A stretch of DNA of 64,000 nt from Heterobilharzia americana (GCA_944470555.2 OX104127.1:54220140-54284139), one strand, 5' to 3'; counted from the stretch's first letter, positions 46,124 through 57,124 are shown. Translations and numbers: made by a program. The notes: generated by a model not told the origin, from the sequence alone.

Positions 46124-46560
46124 ACTCAGTTGGTAGAGCAAAGGGATGATAACCTGGTAGTCACCGGTTCGAATCCCACCCCAGTCCAGATTTCCATCTC
46201 ACCTTCAATCATCACCCAGTACTAATACTAGTCTGCCAAACTGCGGCTATCTCACATAGTCAAATGATAATCAATATGATGCTCCCCCTCTCTGATTCAG
46301 TTTGATTTGTATTTGGATGAGAAGTTCTGACTAGGCATCCAGTGTGAACACGATCTAGTGGTAGTAACGCGTCACGGATTCATATGGCAGTCGAGCACAA
46401 CCCTTAGTGATCGAAGTCAAATAAAATTCTGGTCAGCAGTCGAACTTCGTAGCTCAGTTGGTAGAGCAATGGGCCGTAACCTGGTGGTCACTGGTTCGAA
46501 TCCGACGGCGGTCTAGATTTCCATCTCACTTTCAATCATTACCCAGTATTATCAAACGTT
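46124..46560 (+). repeat. Family D partial second unit and further tRNA-like head
   Basis: 46125 onward repeats 45131 onward with no difference seen for about 215 bp and then diverges. A third, differing head lies at 46440-46520 (CTTCGTAGCTCAGTTGGTAG, then GGTTCGAATCCGACGG). These look like tRNAs in boxes A and B, but I find no proper acceptor pairing, so I call them repeats. Confidence 0.75.
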
Positions 46561-46849
46561 CCCTTTTGTCAACGCTGTAAAGGTGACACTTTTGTCTTAT
46601 ATGATGATTATAAATCAATTAATAATTTTATTGTCTTATCCATTTAAGGGTGACCAGTTTATGTGATTGGTCTCTCAAATGCTTAAAGAGTGAAATCCGG
46701 TTAACTTTAACTCACATCCACAAGTTCATCTACAGTTGTTATAAGTACACATTTGCGTAGAAATAATGAAGTGGTGCAAAATAACCAGACAAGACATGTT
46801 CCACAGTGGATTCCATGTTACACGATTGAAACAAACATGTATATTTATT

Positions 46850-47580
46850 ATTATTTGTCCCTTGGGTTCCTAGTCAAACACAGGGCCTCAGCAGCACATT
46901 GCCATTGCACCCTGTTCTCCCTACTCTTTTGAACCTGATCCCACCACTGCCCATAAGCTCCCATTTCTCGCTCACACCATCTCCTCCATGTCACCCTCAG
47001 CCTCGGACGCCCAACTCACCATTTCCCATCTGGGTTCCACTCGAATGCCTGGCCTGGCGCCTGATGTCTTCAAACGGTCTTCTCATTGCATGCCCAATCC
47101 ATCTCCACTTCCTTCTGCATATTTGACGAGTGATAGGTTGTTGGTTGATTCGTTACCAGCCAGCTAGCCAGCCAGAATTCCTCCTTGCTTGTTCTTATTA
47201 TTCTCGCCATCTGAGCTTCAGTAACGAGCCAGTGTATATGGCAGTTGTTGATGAATATCTGTAGTTTGATCGAAATGCTTTTCGTAATGCGCCAAGTCTC
47301 TGAACCACCACACAGAATCACTGACTTGACTATATTGGTGTTGAAAATCCAGAAGTTGTTCACGCTTTATGCTGAGTGCAGTGGAGGAGATCTCCACACT
47401 GGTTTCATGTTAATGAACCGCTTGTCTTGCTGTCTTTCTGATGCTGGCTGGCTGGCTTTGACGTCTTCGTCTGTGCCTGTGCCACCTGTAGTAGAAACAG
47501 TGCTGCCTAGATAGGTGTAAATGAAAGAGACTACTTCCTTTAAGTTTCTCCCGTTGATAGTGATTGGTGTATGGTAAAAA
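46850..47580 (-). mobile_element. RTE 3' fragment
   Basis: Minus strand. The terminus TTTGTCCCTTGGGTTCCTAG is at 46854. The frame 47363-47070 reads WIFNTNIVKSVILCGGSETW followed by R, then RISKEEFWLA-type and MDWACNEK segments. The upstream part to 47575 corresponds to the YLGST region. Frameshifted. Confidence 0.82.
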
Positions 47581-47830
47581 GAAATTTAACATCATCTACA
47601 ACCAGGCATTTACTGTCGACTGGCCTCAAAACCAGCACTAATGACCCTTTGTAAATTATTTCGCATAACTTCAGTTCAAAGTAATAAAAGGTGATCGAAG
47701 AACTTTGAATTATTTATGAAAAGTCTAAAACTGTATTCAGAAAATAATGGATGCGATCTTTTGTCTATACTAAACTACTTATTCTGGTATACAACTCCAA
47801 ATACTGAAAAATAATTTACTGTCAGTTTGA
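47581..47830. other. No gene recognised
   Basis: No nameable feature. Confidence 0.4.
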
Positions 47831-47834
47831 CTAT

Positions 47835-48340
47835 CCAGTATAGTCCTAGTTTGACGATTTGTATTGATACTAAGGGTGATTTAAGGTTAAATGAAAATCT
47901 CGGCAACCGTGAAATTCGAACCAGCCATCTCTGAGTTACCAGGCCAGGCACTCTACCAACCAAGTTACTAGAACCGACTATTGATTAAACCTTTATCTTG
48001 TTTCAATTACCAAGGGTTTTTCTCGACTGCCATGTAAATTCATGAAGCGTTACTTATCATCCGTTCTTATTCACACTAGCTGTTCAGCCAGGACTTCTCA
48101 CTATAATCTTAACATCAATAAAAGTCTTCCAAACCGTGACTATTTCAAGTACTTCAAATTGATAATAGTTATGATTTGGATTGAAACGGAAAGTCTTGAA
48201 TGGGCTGCTAGTGTTAATTCAACCAAGGGATAGTAACACATCATGAATTCACACAACACCCGGTAACCTGGAGGTCACTGAATCGATCATGTCACCGCTC
48301 AGACTTTCATTTCACCTTCATTCAACATCTTGTATGGATA
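47835..48340. repeat. Family D repeat, decayed inverted pair
   Basis: 47870-47990 carries a tRNA-like head in minus orientation (reverse complement GGTAGAGTGCCTGGCC, then TTCGAATTTCACGG). 48230-48335 carries plus-oriented remnants ending in TTTCATTTCACCTTCATTCA. The pieces are about 240 bp apart. Confidence 0.55.
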
Positions 48341-48384
48341 ATTTATTATTATAAACCATTATTGATTGTAGAGAAAATACAAGT

Positions 48385-48765
48385 TGATATGATGGGTAGT
48401 GGCTAGCAGTGGAATCCAGGGTGCTCATTTCGTCCTATTTGGGACTCGTCAGCTGGATGTACCTGCCGGTGATGATGTTGTTCCCACCGGGATTCGGACT
48501 CGGGAGCTATCGCTTCAAACGCCAGCGCTTTACCCACTACACTACTGAGCCACGATGGGTATAGTTTTAGTATCTGATGAGTCCCAAATAAGATAAAATG
48601 CACATCCTGGATTCTACTGCTAGCCACGATCCATCATTAACATAATTAGAACGCTGGCAATATCAAGGCATCCGCATAGGAGCCCATATTCCAATAGAGT
48701 CCGATCACTTCGGTTCAATCAACGACGATATCATATAAAAAACAATTATACTGCAAGTTGATATC
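48385..48765. repeat. Smα-like SINE, inverted pair with tail
   Basis: 48385-48560 is a minus copy with a good head. 48561-48645 is a plus 3' half. 48646-48765 is the tail with the conserved GGCATCCGCATAGGAGCCCA. The left ribozyme keeps CTGACGA, stem II and GAAA but has lost U16.1 (triplet ACC). The right keeps CTGATGA but has lost G12 and stem I. Confidence 0.75.
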
Positions 48766-49299
48766 CCTATATATATCGCCTTAATACCTTAGTTAAACTA
48801 TTCTGAGATATAGTACAAAAACTGAAAATTATTAGTGCTGAAAGTGGAATTTTGTCAACAGTTGAAACAAACCAATACTACTACTACATTCTACTGTAAC
48901 AGACTGACTAGTTAAATACTTTTTGCACAAAAAAACAAACAAACCAAGTAATTATTCTAGAAATGAAAAAGAAACCGAATTCATAGACATTCATACCTCT
49001 GTAGATCTTAACTGTACAATTTTATAATGAAACTTTTGGTTATCAGACTAGATGAATATCATATACTTATACATCATGAATTCATCTATTCATACTGATA
49101 CAATGAAAGAAAATTGAAAAAAAAAAAAATTTACTACAATAAATAAACGATGAAGATTTTTGAGACATACAGTCAGTGAAAAGTTACTTTCTAGTTAAAA
49201 AGATTATTTATAATGATTTCATAACAGTTATCTAATTAGTTTACAATATCATATGTTGAACGAAAGTGTATATATTGAATAAGCCAGTCTTCATTACCA

Positions 49300-49345
<46 letters not shown>

Positions 49346-49480
49346 CATTTCTCTAAACTGATCACAACTGAAAGACTAAAGGAATTTGGATTAAAACAAC
49401 AAACGATGAATAAAAAAGGTAGAGTGTCACATGTAGAGAATGATACTTTTATTTCTCCGACGATTTATGTTTAATATCAC
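48766..49480. other. No gene recognised; (TA)n run
   Basis: Very AT-rich, with an alternating TA run at 49301-49343. No coding motif. Confidence 0.5.
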
Positions 49481-49484
49481 ACAA

Positions 49485-50345
49485 ACTTCAAGATCTACTG
49501 GCTAAAATTAACAAGCTGACAGAAAAGACAGATCAGTGAAGGGAGACGGGACTTTAAGTGAACGTAAAGAAGACAGAGGTGATGATGATACCCAACCAAC
49601 ACCACCACAAACAACAACAACAACAACCTCCAATTACCACCAATGGGAGAAACCTAAATGCATGTAGCCTCTTTCGCCTATTTAGGCAGCATCGTTTCAA
49701 CTACAGGCGACACAGGCATAGATGAGGATTTCAAAGCCAGCCAGGATCAAAAAGACAGCAAGACAGGCGTTCATTAACCTGAAACCTATGTGGAGATCTT
49801 CATTCAGGATGAAGCGTGAACGACATCTGGATTTTCAACACTAATTCAGTCAAGTCAATGCTGCTATATGGTTCAAAAACTTGGCGATTTACAAAAAGCA
49901 TTTCGAACAAACTACAGATATTCATCAACAACTGCCACATATACTGGCTCGTTACTGAAGCTCAGATGGCGAGAATAATAAGAATAAGCAAGGAGGAATT
50001 CTGGCTGGCTAGCTGCCTGGCAGCGATCCAACGAGGCAAGAACCTATCACCCAAGAAATATGCAGAAGAAGGAAGTGGAGATGAATTGGATTGATCATAC
50101 ACTGAGGAGACTGATTGGGGAGATCACGTGCCGGGCCAGGCACTCGAGTGGAACCCAGATGGGAAATTGTGAGTTGGGCGTCCGAGGCTGAGGGTGACAT
50201 GGAGGAGATGGTGTGAGCGAGAAATGGGAGCTTATGGGCAGTGGTGGGATTAGGTTGATAAGAGTGCAGAGAACATTGTGCAATGGCTGTGTGCTACTGA
50301 AACCTTATGTTCCACTGGGAACCTAAGGGGAAAAAAATAATAATA
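49485..50345 (+). mobile_element. RTE 3' fragment
   Basis: Plus strand from the segment equivalent to SHKLQDLLAKINKLTEKT (49485-49535) through FAYLGSIVSTTG (49675-49705), MLLYGSKTWRFTKSISNKLQ (49858-49917) and a KEFWLAS-like stretch to the terminus CCACTGGGAACCTAAGGGG and an (AAT)n tail at 50345. Frames are broken. Confidence 0.85.
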
Positions 50346-50529
50346 ACAATAATTTTCTTACTGTGATAATTAGAAGGCAGTTTGAAGAGAATATGTATTT
50401 TCAGTAAATTCTTGTCAGGTTGTACATTTACATTTACAAATTATCCAGCATGGTCATTCGATACCAATATGGTTAAATTAATTTGGGTATGTGAATTAGA
50501 AGATAGTAGTAAAGGTAATAATAACAATT

Positions 50530-50865
50530 TAAAGATATTCATCATAAACTGGCATCAGTTGGAAGAAAAAAGGAAACCTAAGAGCACTGAACAGCTGATT
50601 CGGCCAAGTATGGAACTCCTCAGCAGTGGATTTGGACCCAGCGGCTGAATGGTAACGTGCTGGCCACGGAACCTGAAGGTCATGGGTTCGATCACTGGCG
50701 GGCGGGGTCGTGTAGGCGCAATGCTGAGGAATCCCATACTAGGACGAAACAGCTGTGCAGTGCTCCCAGGTTTCCTTAGTCCCTCCAATTGATGTCCGTC
50801 TACATTGAATAACAACTTGAAATATTTCCAAATCCCTACACCTTCCTCAAAATTCAATTTAAAGA
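50530..50865. repeat. Family B foldback, both ribozymes damaged
   Basis: Same architecture as 31951-32247: minus arm 50530-50630, tRNA-like centre (GGCTGAATGGTAACGTGC, then GGTTCGATCACTGG), plus arm 50711-50835. In the left copy GAAA has become GAAT. In the right copy the cleavage base is G (triplet GUG) and stem II is weakened. Arms differ at several sites, unlike the 32 kb copy. Confidence 0.75.
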
Positions 50866-51480
50866 TACTCATAGATTATTCAGAACATGGATAGTTTGAA
50901 CGAACAGCATTGTTCTCAATAACTTCTTCTTCTTCAGACTCTACAGTTAAAAATCCATGAGAACAAGTAAAATACAATAAACAAAATAAGGAATGATGTA
51001 CAATTATGACTGTATTGAAACAGTCCATGTTAGGAGTGAATGGAGATGAAATCGAATAGAATGATGGAATGGTTATCAGTCTAGTGTGTTAGTTGTACAA
51101 TCAAATCAATGTTGACTGAATGAGGAGACAAAATCTATAGAGAATGACTCGTTTATGTACATTTATTGGAGTATGAATGTGTGTGTGTGTGTGTTTGTTT
51201 GCTATGGGTCAAATAATCATTATGTGGTGTTGAATTATATTCAATTCTGATGAAAATCATGTGAATACTATCACTAAATAGAGAATGTGAAGTGTTACGT
51301 CACAGTTGAAAATGTCTACTGGTAGTGGTATTGAGAAGAGAAGAGCTTAAAATTAATAACATGAGAAAGTGGATGTGATGAGAGTATAGAAGAAATGGAT
51401 GAGAGGTAGAAATGTGTAATTTGTGGTAGGAAAGTTTATGTGTTCATGTGTTGACCCTGTTGTGGGTGAAGATAAACAAA
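50866..51480. other. No gene recognised
   Basis: Contains a short GT repeat at 51178-51195. Otherwise nothing nameable. Confidence 0.5.
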
Positions 51481-51775
51481 CAAAGTCGTGAGGACAGTTA
51501 CTCAATAATGATATTGGGTGGTGGTTGCGTCATATCGTGAGCTAAGAGAAGTTGTAAATTTGGAGCAATGGATTCTGACTGAGTGGCTGAATGGTGACAT
51601 GCTGGTCACGGAACGTGAAGGTGGCGGGTTCGATCCGTGATGGTGTGGGGTCGTGTGTGTGCACTGCTGAGGAGTCCCACACTAGTGGGAAGACAGAGCT
51701 GTCCAGTGATCCCAGATTTCCTTTGTTCTTCCAACTGATGTCAGTTTACGATGACTAACAACTTGGAACACAGCT
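51481..51775 (+). repeat. Family B unit, single plus copy
   Basis: Lacks the first part of the body. tRNA-like head at 51570-51640 (GGTTCGATCCGTG box B). The ribozyme keeps CTGAGGA and stem I GCACTG, but GAAA has become GACA and the stem II sequence has changed (GTGGGAA). The same GACA change is seen at 34390, so these two share ancestry. Confidence 0.7.
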
Positions 51776-51962
51776 TTATTTTCCTTGTTTTTTTCTCCCA
51801 TATGGCTTCGGCTGTGGATACGACGCGAATTCGTTCACATTCAAGGAGATTGCAAGGGACATGGTATATCACGGGAAAAGTTTAATCTACCTTGATCTAA
51901 TGTCTAGTATCTAGTAGATATGAGAGGATTGCACTGTTGATACACTTTATCATTCCTTTCCT
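51776..51962. other. Decayed downstream part of PLE-5
   Basis: Continues from the GIY-YIG fragment on the minus strand, but no frame is readable. Assignment is by position only. Confidence 0.35.
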
Positions 51963-52239
51963 TCACCAAGATGGTACATGTTCACGAGCTCGCGTGAATA
52001 CAGCCCTTTGAGTACGGCCTACGTAACTAGCTCCGCATGAGCAGTTGAACTCGTCCTCGGTTCGCTGTGTTAGTGATGGTTTGGTTAAGAAGCTGACAGA
52101 ATGTTGTGCTGCAGTGAATGTTTTTCCGACCGACCTTTTTAATCGATGTATTAAGATATCAGAGACAATTTCACTTTTAAAACTTTGTCTTAGTTTGAAT
52201 ATCCCTTATCTCTCCCTTGGCCAGGGATTACTTGGTTAA
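51963..52239 (-). pseudogene. PLE-5 GIY-YIG endonuclease fragment
   Basis: On the minus strand one open frame reads SFKSEIVSDILIHRLKRSVG, KTFTAAQHSVSFLTKPSLTQ, then DEFNCSCGASYVGRTQRAVF and TRAREHVPSW before a stop at 51963. The CSCG pair, SYVGRTQR and EH form a GIY-YIG module. The region before it is the usual connector from RT to nuclease. It has no start codon in this window and is flanked by unrelated sequence, so it is a fragment. It differs from PLE-1 to PLE-4 in having CSCG instead of C..C. Confidence 0.7.
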
Positions 52240-52271
52240 TAACTTTATCACTCAGTTTTCATTATTATTAT

Positions 52272-52322
52272 TTCAAGTTGTTATTCATCGTAGACTGACA
52301 TCAGTTGGAGGAACAAAGGAAC
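52272..52322 (-). repeat. Family B tail fragment
   Basis: The sequence CAAGTTGTTATTCATCGTAG, then GACATCAGTTGGAGGAACAA is the B tail in minus orientation. It is the inverted counterpart of the tails at 52671 and 53076. Confidence 0.75.
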
Positions 52323-52369
52323 CCCTTTTCTTATTCTTCACCCCTTTCGTATACTTAATGTATTTGTCT

Positions 52370-52670
52370 AGGCTTTGTTTATCCACTTACCTCGCCCTTC
52401 AATATTACATAACTTATATTTTCACAAGCTTTTGACCCATTTTAATTATTGCAGTGTCTACATTTCCATACTGCTATCTTGGTTCTTATCATCATCATTG
52501 TTATCATCATCTATATTGCATGTGTTTTAGTCAACGTTCTCACTTTTATCAATTTCATTAATTATTATTTGTATTATTATCTTCACCGTTATATGAAACA
52601 TTTATCACACCAACGGACAAAGCTACATGATTGGTCTAATTTTTTATATATATTAAGCTATTCGTATTAT
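52370..52670 (+). repeat. Family E repeat, part 1
   Basis: Matches 10790-11080. It is interrupted at 52670 by a family B unit and resumes at 53148 (TATTATAGTTAAGCCTGAAG) to about 53280, matching 11090-11210. The two-part structure fixes the insertion site of the B unit. Confidence 0.65.
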
Positions 52671-53147
52671 CCAACTGATGTCAGTCTTCGATGAATAACA
52701 ACTTGAAATATTTCCAAATCTCCACAACCCCCTCAAAATTTAATTGAACTAGTGCTCGTTGGTGACTAGCTTCGAGAAGTATTCCCGAAGTTCCAATGAC
52801 AAGTCGTGACCGGTGGAGTCAAAGCCTGATGGCCGTGAGGACAAATACTCAACGATGACATTGGGTGGCGGTTTGCGCTATATCGTGAGCTAAGAGAAGT
52901 TGGAAATATGGAGCATTGGATTCTGACTCAGTGGCTCAATGGTAACGCGCTGGTCGCGGAACCTGAAGGTCGCGGGTTCGATCGGTGGTGGTGTGGGGTC
53001 GTGGGTGCGCACTGCTGAGGAGTCCCATACTAGGACGAAACAGCTGTCCAGTGCTCCCAGGTTTCCTTTGTTCCTCCAACTGATGTCAGTCTTCGATGAA
53101 TAACAACTTGAAATATTTCCAAATCTCCACAACCTTCACAAAATTTA
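52671..53147 (+). repeat. Family B unit with 59 bp direct terminal repeats, inserted in family E
   Basis: 52671-52729 and 53076-53134 are identical 59 bp direct repeats with their starts 405 bp apart, so the insertion is about 1.2 units long. Between them lie the body, the tRNA-like head (52925-52985, box B GGTTCGATCGG) and an intact hammerhead. TATTAT flanks both sides and may be a short target duplication. Confidence 0.85.
53009..53054 (+). ncRNA. Hammerhead ribozyme, family B, consensus copy
   Basis: Stem I GCACTG (53009-53014) pairs with CAGTGC (53049-53054). The core CTGAGGA is 53015-53021, stem II GTCC/GGAC has a 7-base loop, then GAAA. ACAGCTGT is a self-complementary stem III without a loop, and C17 is 53048. 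The predicted cut is between 53048 and 53049. All core bases fit the type I hammerhead. Such a short stem III is expected to work better as a dimer. Confidence 0.88.
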
Positions 53148-53280
53148 TTATAGTTAAGCCTGAAGAGGATCTAATTGAAAACAATACTGTTCGCTTATAT
53201 GTCTTGTTCTAATTGTTAATCACAAAGCTGTACACATCTACCATATAAAGTGTAAAGCATTTATGTATGTACCAACGTAA

Positions 53281-55250
53281 AATAGATTTGAAGTTAAAAG
53301 TTCTCAGAGTAGTTCATTAAAGAAAACTGTCCGTTTGGATTCAAGCATCTGAGTAATCTAACAGCCTATATACAAATAATGAAAGTAAACTAAAACTGAA
53401 GATTCTGATGCATTGCATAAATGATTTTATAAGTAATCAAACCTATATTATCTAAAGTTAAACACAACTACTCTATGTAACATTTCATTATCATTATCAT
53501 TAGTGAAAATCCTAGATTCTTCACAGTGTAATAACTGAACAAAACTATTCTGGGACCATGTACATCACTCAACGTTCGGGCTTTGTTTCACATCGGACAA
53601 CAGATAGATTCGACCAGGGCTCCGAAAAGCCTAGCTGTTAATGTACACTATACTTCTGAGACAGTGTAGTGTTTCCGGTGACTTTTATATCCGTCAATGT
53701 GCTTACTGGGCACTTACCCTGAGATCTTTTGACATCATTAGCTAGCATAGCTGGTAATAGTGTTACAGTAAGCCCCAAAGCAAAAGTTGCTTAAGTCGAC
53801 TGGATCCTCATCAATAGTGATCTGTGTTGTTACGCTAAGGGTCCAACTAGAATAACAAATAACTGGCAGAGGAAACTATCTCCCTTTGTCATCTCTGTCT
53901 GTGCTGGAAATTTCTGCAGGCCACATACAGTTGTGGTGTCAAAACCACCAATCGAACGATCCTCTGAATCAAGCTCACTCATATATCCTACTACTAGCTT
54001 GGTACTTGAATGCATAGGTTGGACGTCTAGGCCCAAAGGATGATCTTTTAGTGACCAATGAGGATTATCTGGTCGCAGACTGAATAAGTAGGATCTTCTT
54101 CTGAAGCTATAAGCAGATCACAACCAGCTTCTAGCCAATAACAACTTTCGCTATAGCCATGACCGTTACGCTACACTCCCTCTTATCTCTGCCACTCAAT
54201 CCCAGACACAAATAGATCAAATTATAATACCTCTATCGCTGGTGTGAATATATTTAAGACTACGACTCCTTCTGGAGGATCTGTTTGGATTCTGACCACG
54301 TTTTAATGTGAGCTAAATTCAACTGGTATCAGATTCAAAGCTAGCTGTCCAACATCCAGAAAGCATGGACGGTCATTGCTTTTACCTAAAAGACACTATA
54401 AAAAAATCGTGAGTACAGCCACTGACAGCTATGAAGAATGCCCCGTAAAAGTGACAATAACGAGATATTCTACGTCATCTGAACCATTGACAGGAAGGAA
54501 CTTGGTGTATGTCGGGTGGTCTGCGAGGTAGATGACTTGTTGATCCATATAACCTTGGTAATAATAATGAAATAATGCAACTCAACTCGATAGGTTATGA
54601 AATAATACTTGATTACGAACTAGACTTGTTATGTGGGTGCTTATGATACTACCCTATTGCTTAGGCCGAATTAGGTGCAGCGGAGACAACTGTAGCAGAT
54701 ACCTCGAAGACTAGGTGGATCAGCTTAGAAAACAATTTAACTGGTCTACTTACCCTCCAAGTAACATAGACTTCAGTGTTCTGTGATACATGGTTACTTA
54801 ACACTAATTCACCTATCAATCTAACCTATAGGCTTCTTAGTAACATTATCTTTCTTCCTGTCTCTCAGTTTCAATATATGTTTATTTATGAAGTTAAGCG
54901 GATATGCAATTTGTTGCAATGTTATCTTCAGCTTATTAACTTCTTCAATACGGTCATCAGAACAATAGTTTCTTATTCTGTAACTCAGGTATTTGACCAG
55001 GTTTCTTTCATATTGAATCAGTGTGAAGCTATCAAAAAGAATATATTGACCGGTTTATGTGTCCATTCGAGTAATTTTCCTCTTAATATATCCATCCTTG
55101 TGATGAGCACATCTAGGGAAGGAATACTATTCTCAGCAGTCAATCCTTATAGGTGTGTGTGCAGGATTAGAGGGAAATAAAATTATTATCACATAGCGAT
55201 TAGATAAGAAAATGTTAAAATTCCTACTTAATTTTGTAACTAAGGGCGAA
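53281..55250. other. No gene recognised
   Basis: About 2 kb of less AT-rich sequence around 53570-54560 with no nameable domain. The 134-codon plus frame 54776-55180 (ending with REGILFSAVNPYRCVCRIRG) is preceded internally by an acceptor-like CTGTAACTCAG. I cannot assign a family and do not claim it as a gene. Confidence 0.4.
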
Positions 55251-55254
55251 AAAT

Positions 55255-55490
55255 AAAATAAACCACTGGAAACTGACCCAGTGGCTTAATGATTAACGCC
55301 TTCACCGTGAAACCTGGAGGTCCTGGGTTCGACACCAAGCTGGGTCGTGGGTGCATACGGCTGAGGAGTCCCATACTAGTTGGACGAAACAGCTACCCAG
55401 TGCTCCCAGATTTTCAATGGTTCCCCAACTGGTGTCACTGCATGATGAATACTACTTCTGAATAAAAATATCCTCATTCATCACAAAAAT
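55255..55490 (+). repeat. Family B variant unit
   Basis: tRNA-like head GACCCAGTGGCTTAATGATT, then GGGTTCGACACC, followed by a ribozyme with CTGAGGA, stem II and GAAA but a destroyed cleavage triplet (ACAGCTACC) and stem I. The tail differs from typical B (GATGAATACTACTTCTGAAT) and matches the copy at 6760. It is a subfamily. Confidence 0.7.
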
Positions 55491-55950
55491 ATCAGTAATA
55501 AAAGTATAAACACAGATACTATTTACATTCATCCAGATGACCGGGAAACAGATTATTGTGATTATATCTGGGTTGAAGTTTAAGGCAATGGGAGAGAAAG
55601 GGAATAAACAAACATTATCTGAATACGTAAATTAAGTTTGAAAACTTTAATGGCTATGACTTTTACTGCGCTTAGCAATCAGAGGTGCACAAACTCAGAG
55701 TATGGTAATGGGACTTTGTAAATAATAGTAAATGCTGAGATTTTGTCAGTCTTATGCTCACTACCTACTAGATGAACAAGTACTAAGCTTTTCATGTATT
55801 TCACTGTTCCGTTGCCTAACGACGCTGGACAGTGTTCTATAAATAACTTATAAATGTAAAGCCTGACAAGAATTGATCGAGAACACATATTCACCGCAAA
55901 CTCTATCTTCTAATTGATTTCCCACTTATGATTTGACTGCCTAAGATAGC
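55491..55950. other. No gene recognised
   Basis: The 71-codon minus frame 55679-55894 has no motif. Nothing else seen. Confidence 0.45.
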
Positions 55951-55954
55951 TGTA

Positions 55955-56121
55955 GTTTGGAAGACTAGTATTTGTACTAGGTGATGATTGAAGGTGAGAT
56001 GGAAATCTGGACCGTGGCCGGATTCGAACCAGTGACCACCAGGTTACCGGCCCGTTGCTCTACCAACTGAGCTACGAGGTCCGACTTGGTAATTGAAGTG
56101 AAAAATTGTGGTCAGCAGTTG
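55955..56121 (-). repeat. Family D tRNA-like repeat, minus half of an inverted pair
   Basis: In reverse complement it reads CGTAGCTCAGTTGGTAGAGC, then GGTTCGAATCCGGCC, the cleanest tRNA-like head of family D (56083-56020). It faces the plus-oriented head of D copy 2 at 56127. Confidence 0.75.
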
Positions 56122-57124
56122 GACGTCATAACTCAGTTGGTAGAGCAATGGGATGGTAACCCAGTGGTCACTGGTTTGAATCCCACCCCAGTCCAGATTT
56201 CCATCTCACCTTCAATCATCACCCAGTACTAATACTAGTCTGCCAAACTGCGGCTATCTCACATAGTCAAATGATAATCAATATGATGCTCCCCCTCTCT
56301 GATTCAGTTTGATTTGTATTTGGATGAGAAGTTCTGACTACGCATCCAGTGTGAACACGATCAAGTGGTAGTAACGCGTTACGGATCCACATGGTAGTCT
56401 AGCAAAGCCCTAGGTGGTTTCAGTCAAATAAAATTCTGGTCAGCAGTTGGACCTAGTATTTTTCTAATCCCAGTTTGTTATTCTGACTAGTTTACAGGTG
56501 TTGTAGCGCCTTTTGTAATCAATGTTTATCGAAGGCCTTATATCTGAAGCTAAAACTTTGAATGCTCAGATAACTTCATCCTGGATTCGACTTCGTGCTT
56601 CAGGTGTTAATCCTGAGGAAACTACTTGAAATTAATTAAATGAGATAACACAAAGAGAAGGATGTCGAAAGAAAGCTTCAAATCAAGCAAATGCTATCCA
56701 TGACAACACAAACGAATCAAACCGAAAGGGGCACGATGATATCTATGTACAGTGGAAGGTTAGTATTAACGAGAGGATTGCTGAACCTTCTCATAGTATT
56801 ACTGTAGGTTACTTTGAAACAGTGACACTGGAAAAGCTAACTTTTTTATCAAATAATATTTTGAGAAAAACTTCATATTTTATTTCTGGAAAGAAAATAA
56901 ACTTATTCAACACTTTTCTAAAGTTCTTGTACTAGAACTTTCATAGATCCCGTAAATAAAGAGGTTTTTGAATATCCCACTTCACCACTTTGTTAAATTT
57001 TCGGCAAAGCTAAACTGGTTCAACCAAGGTGAAGTAAAAGAATTTACTGATCAGCGTTCTCTTGGATTTCTATTATGGAACGCTTTCAGAACTCAAATAC
57101 TGAACCAAATAGTCATATCGTTCA
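56122..57124 (+). repeat. Family D 994 bp unit, copy 2
   Basis: 56182-57124 matches 45181-46123 at a constant offset of 11,001 bp. I saw one substitution (45589-45590 region, C to T) and no indel. The head to its left (56122-56181) differs at about eight positions from copy 1. Copy 2 is not followed by a second head, so its right end defines the unit boundary at 57124. Confidence 0.85.
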
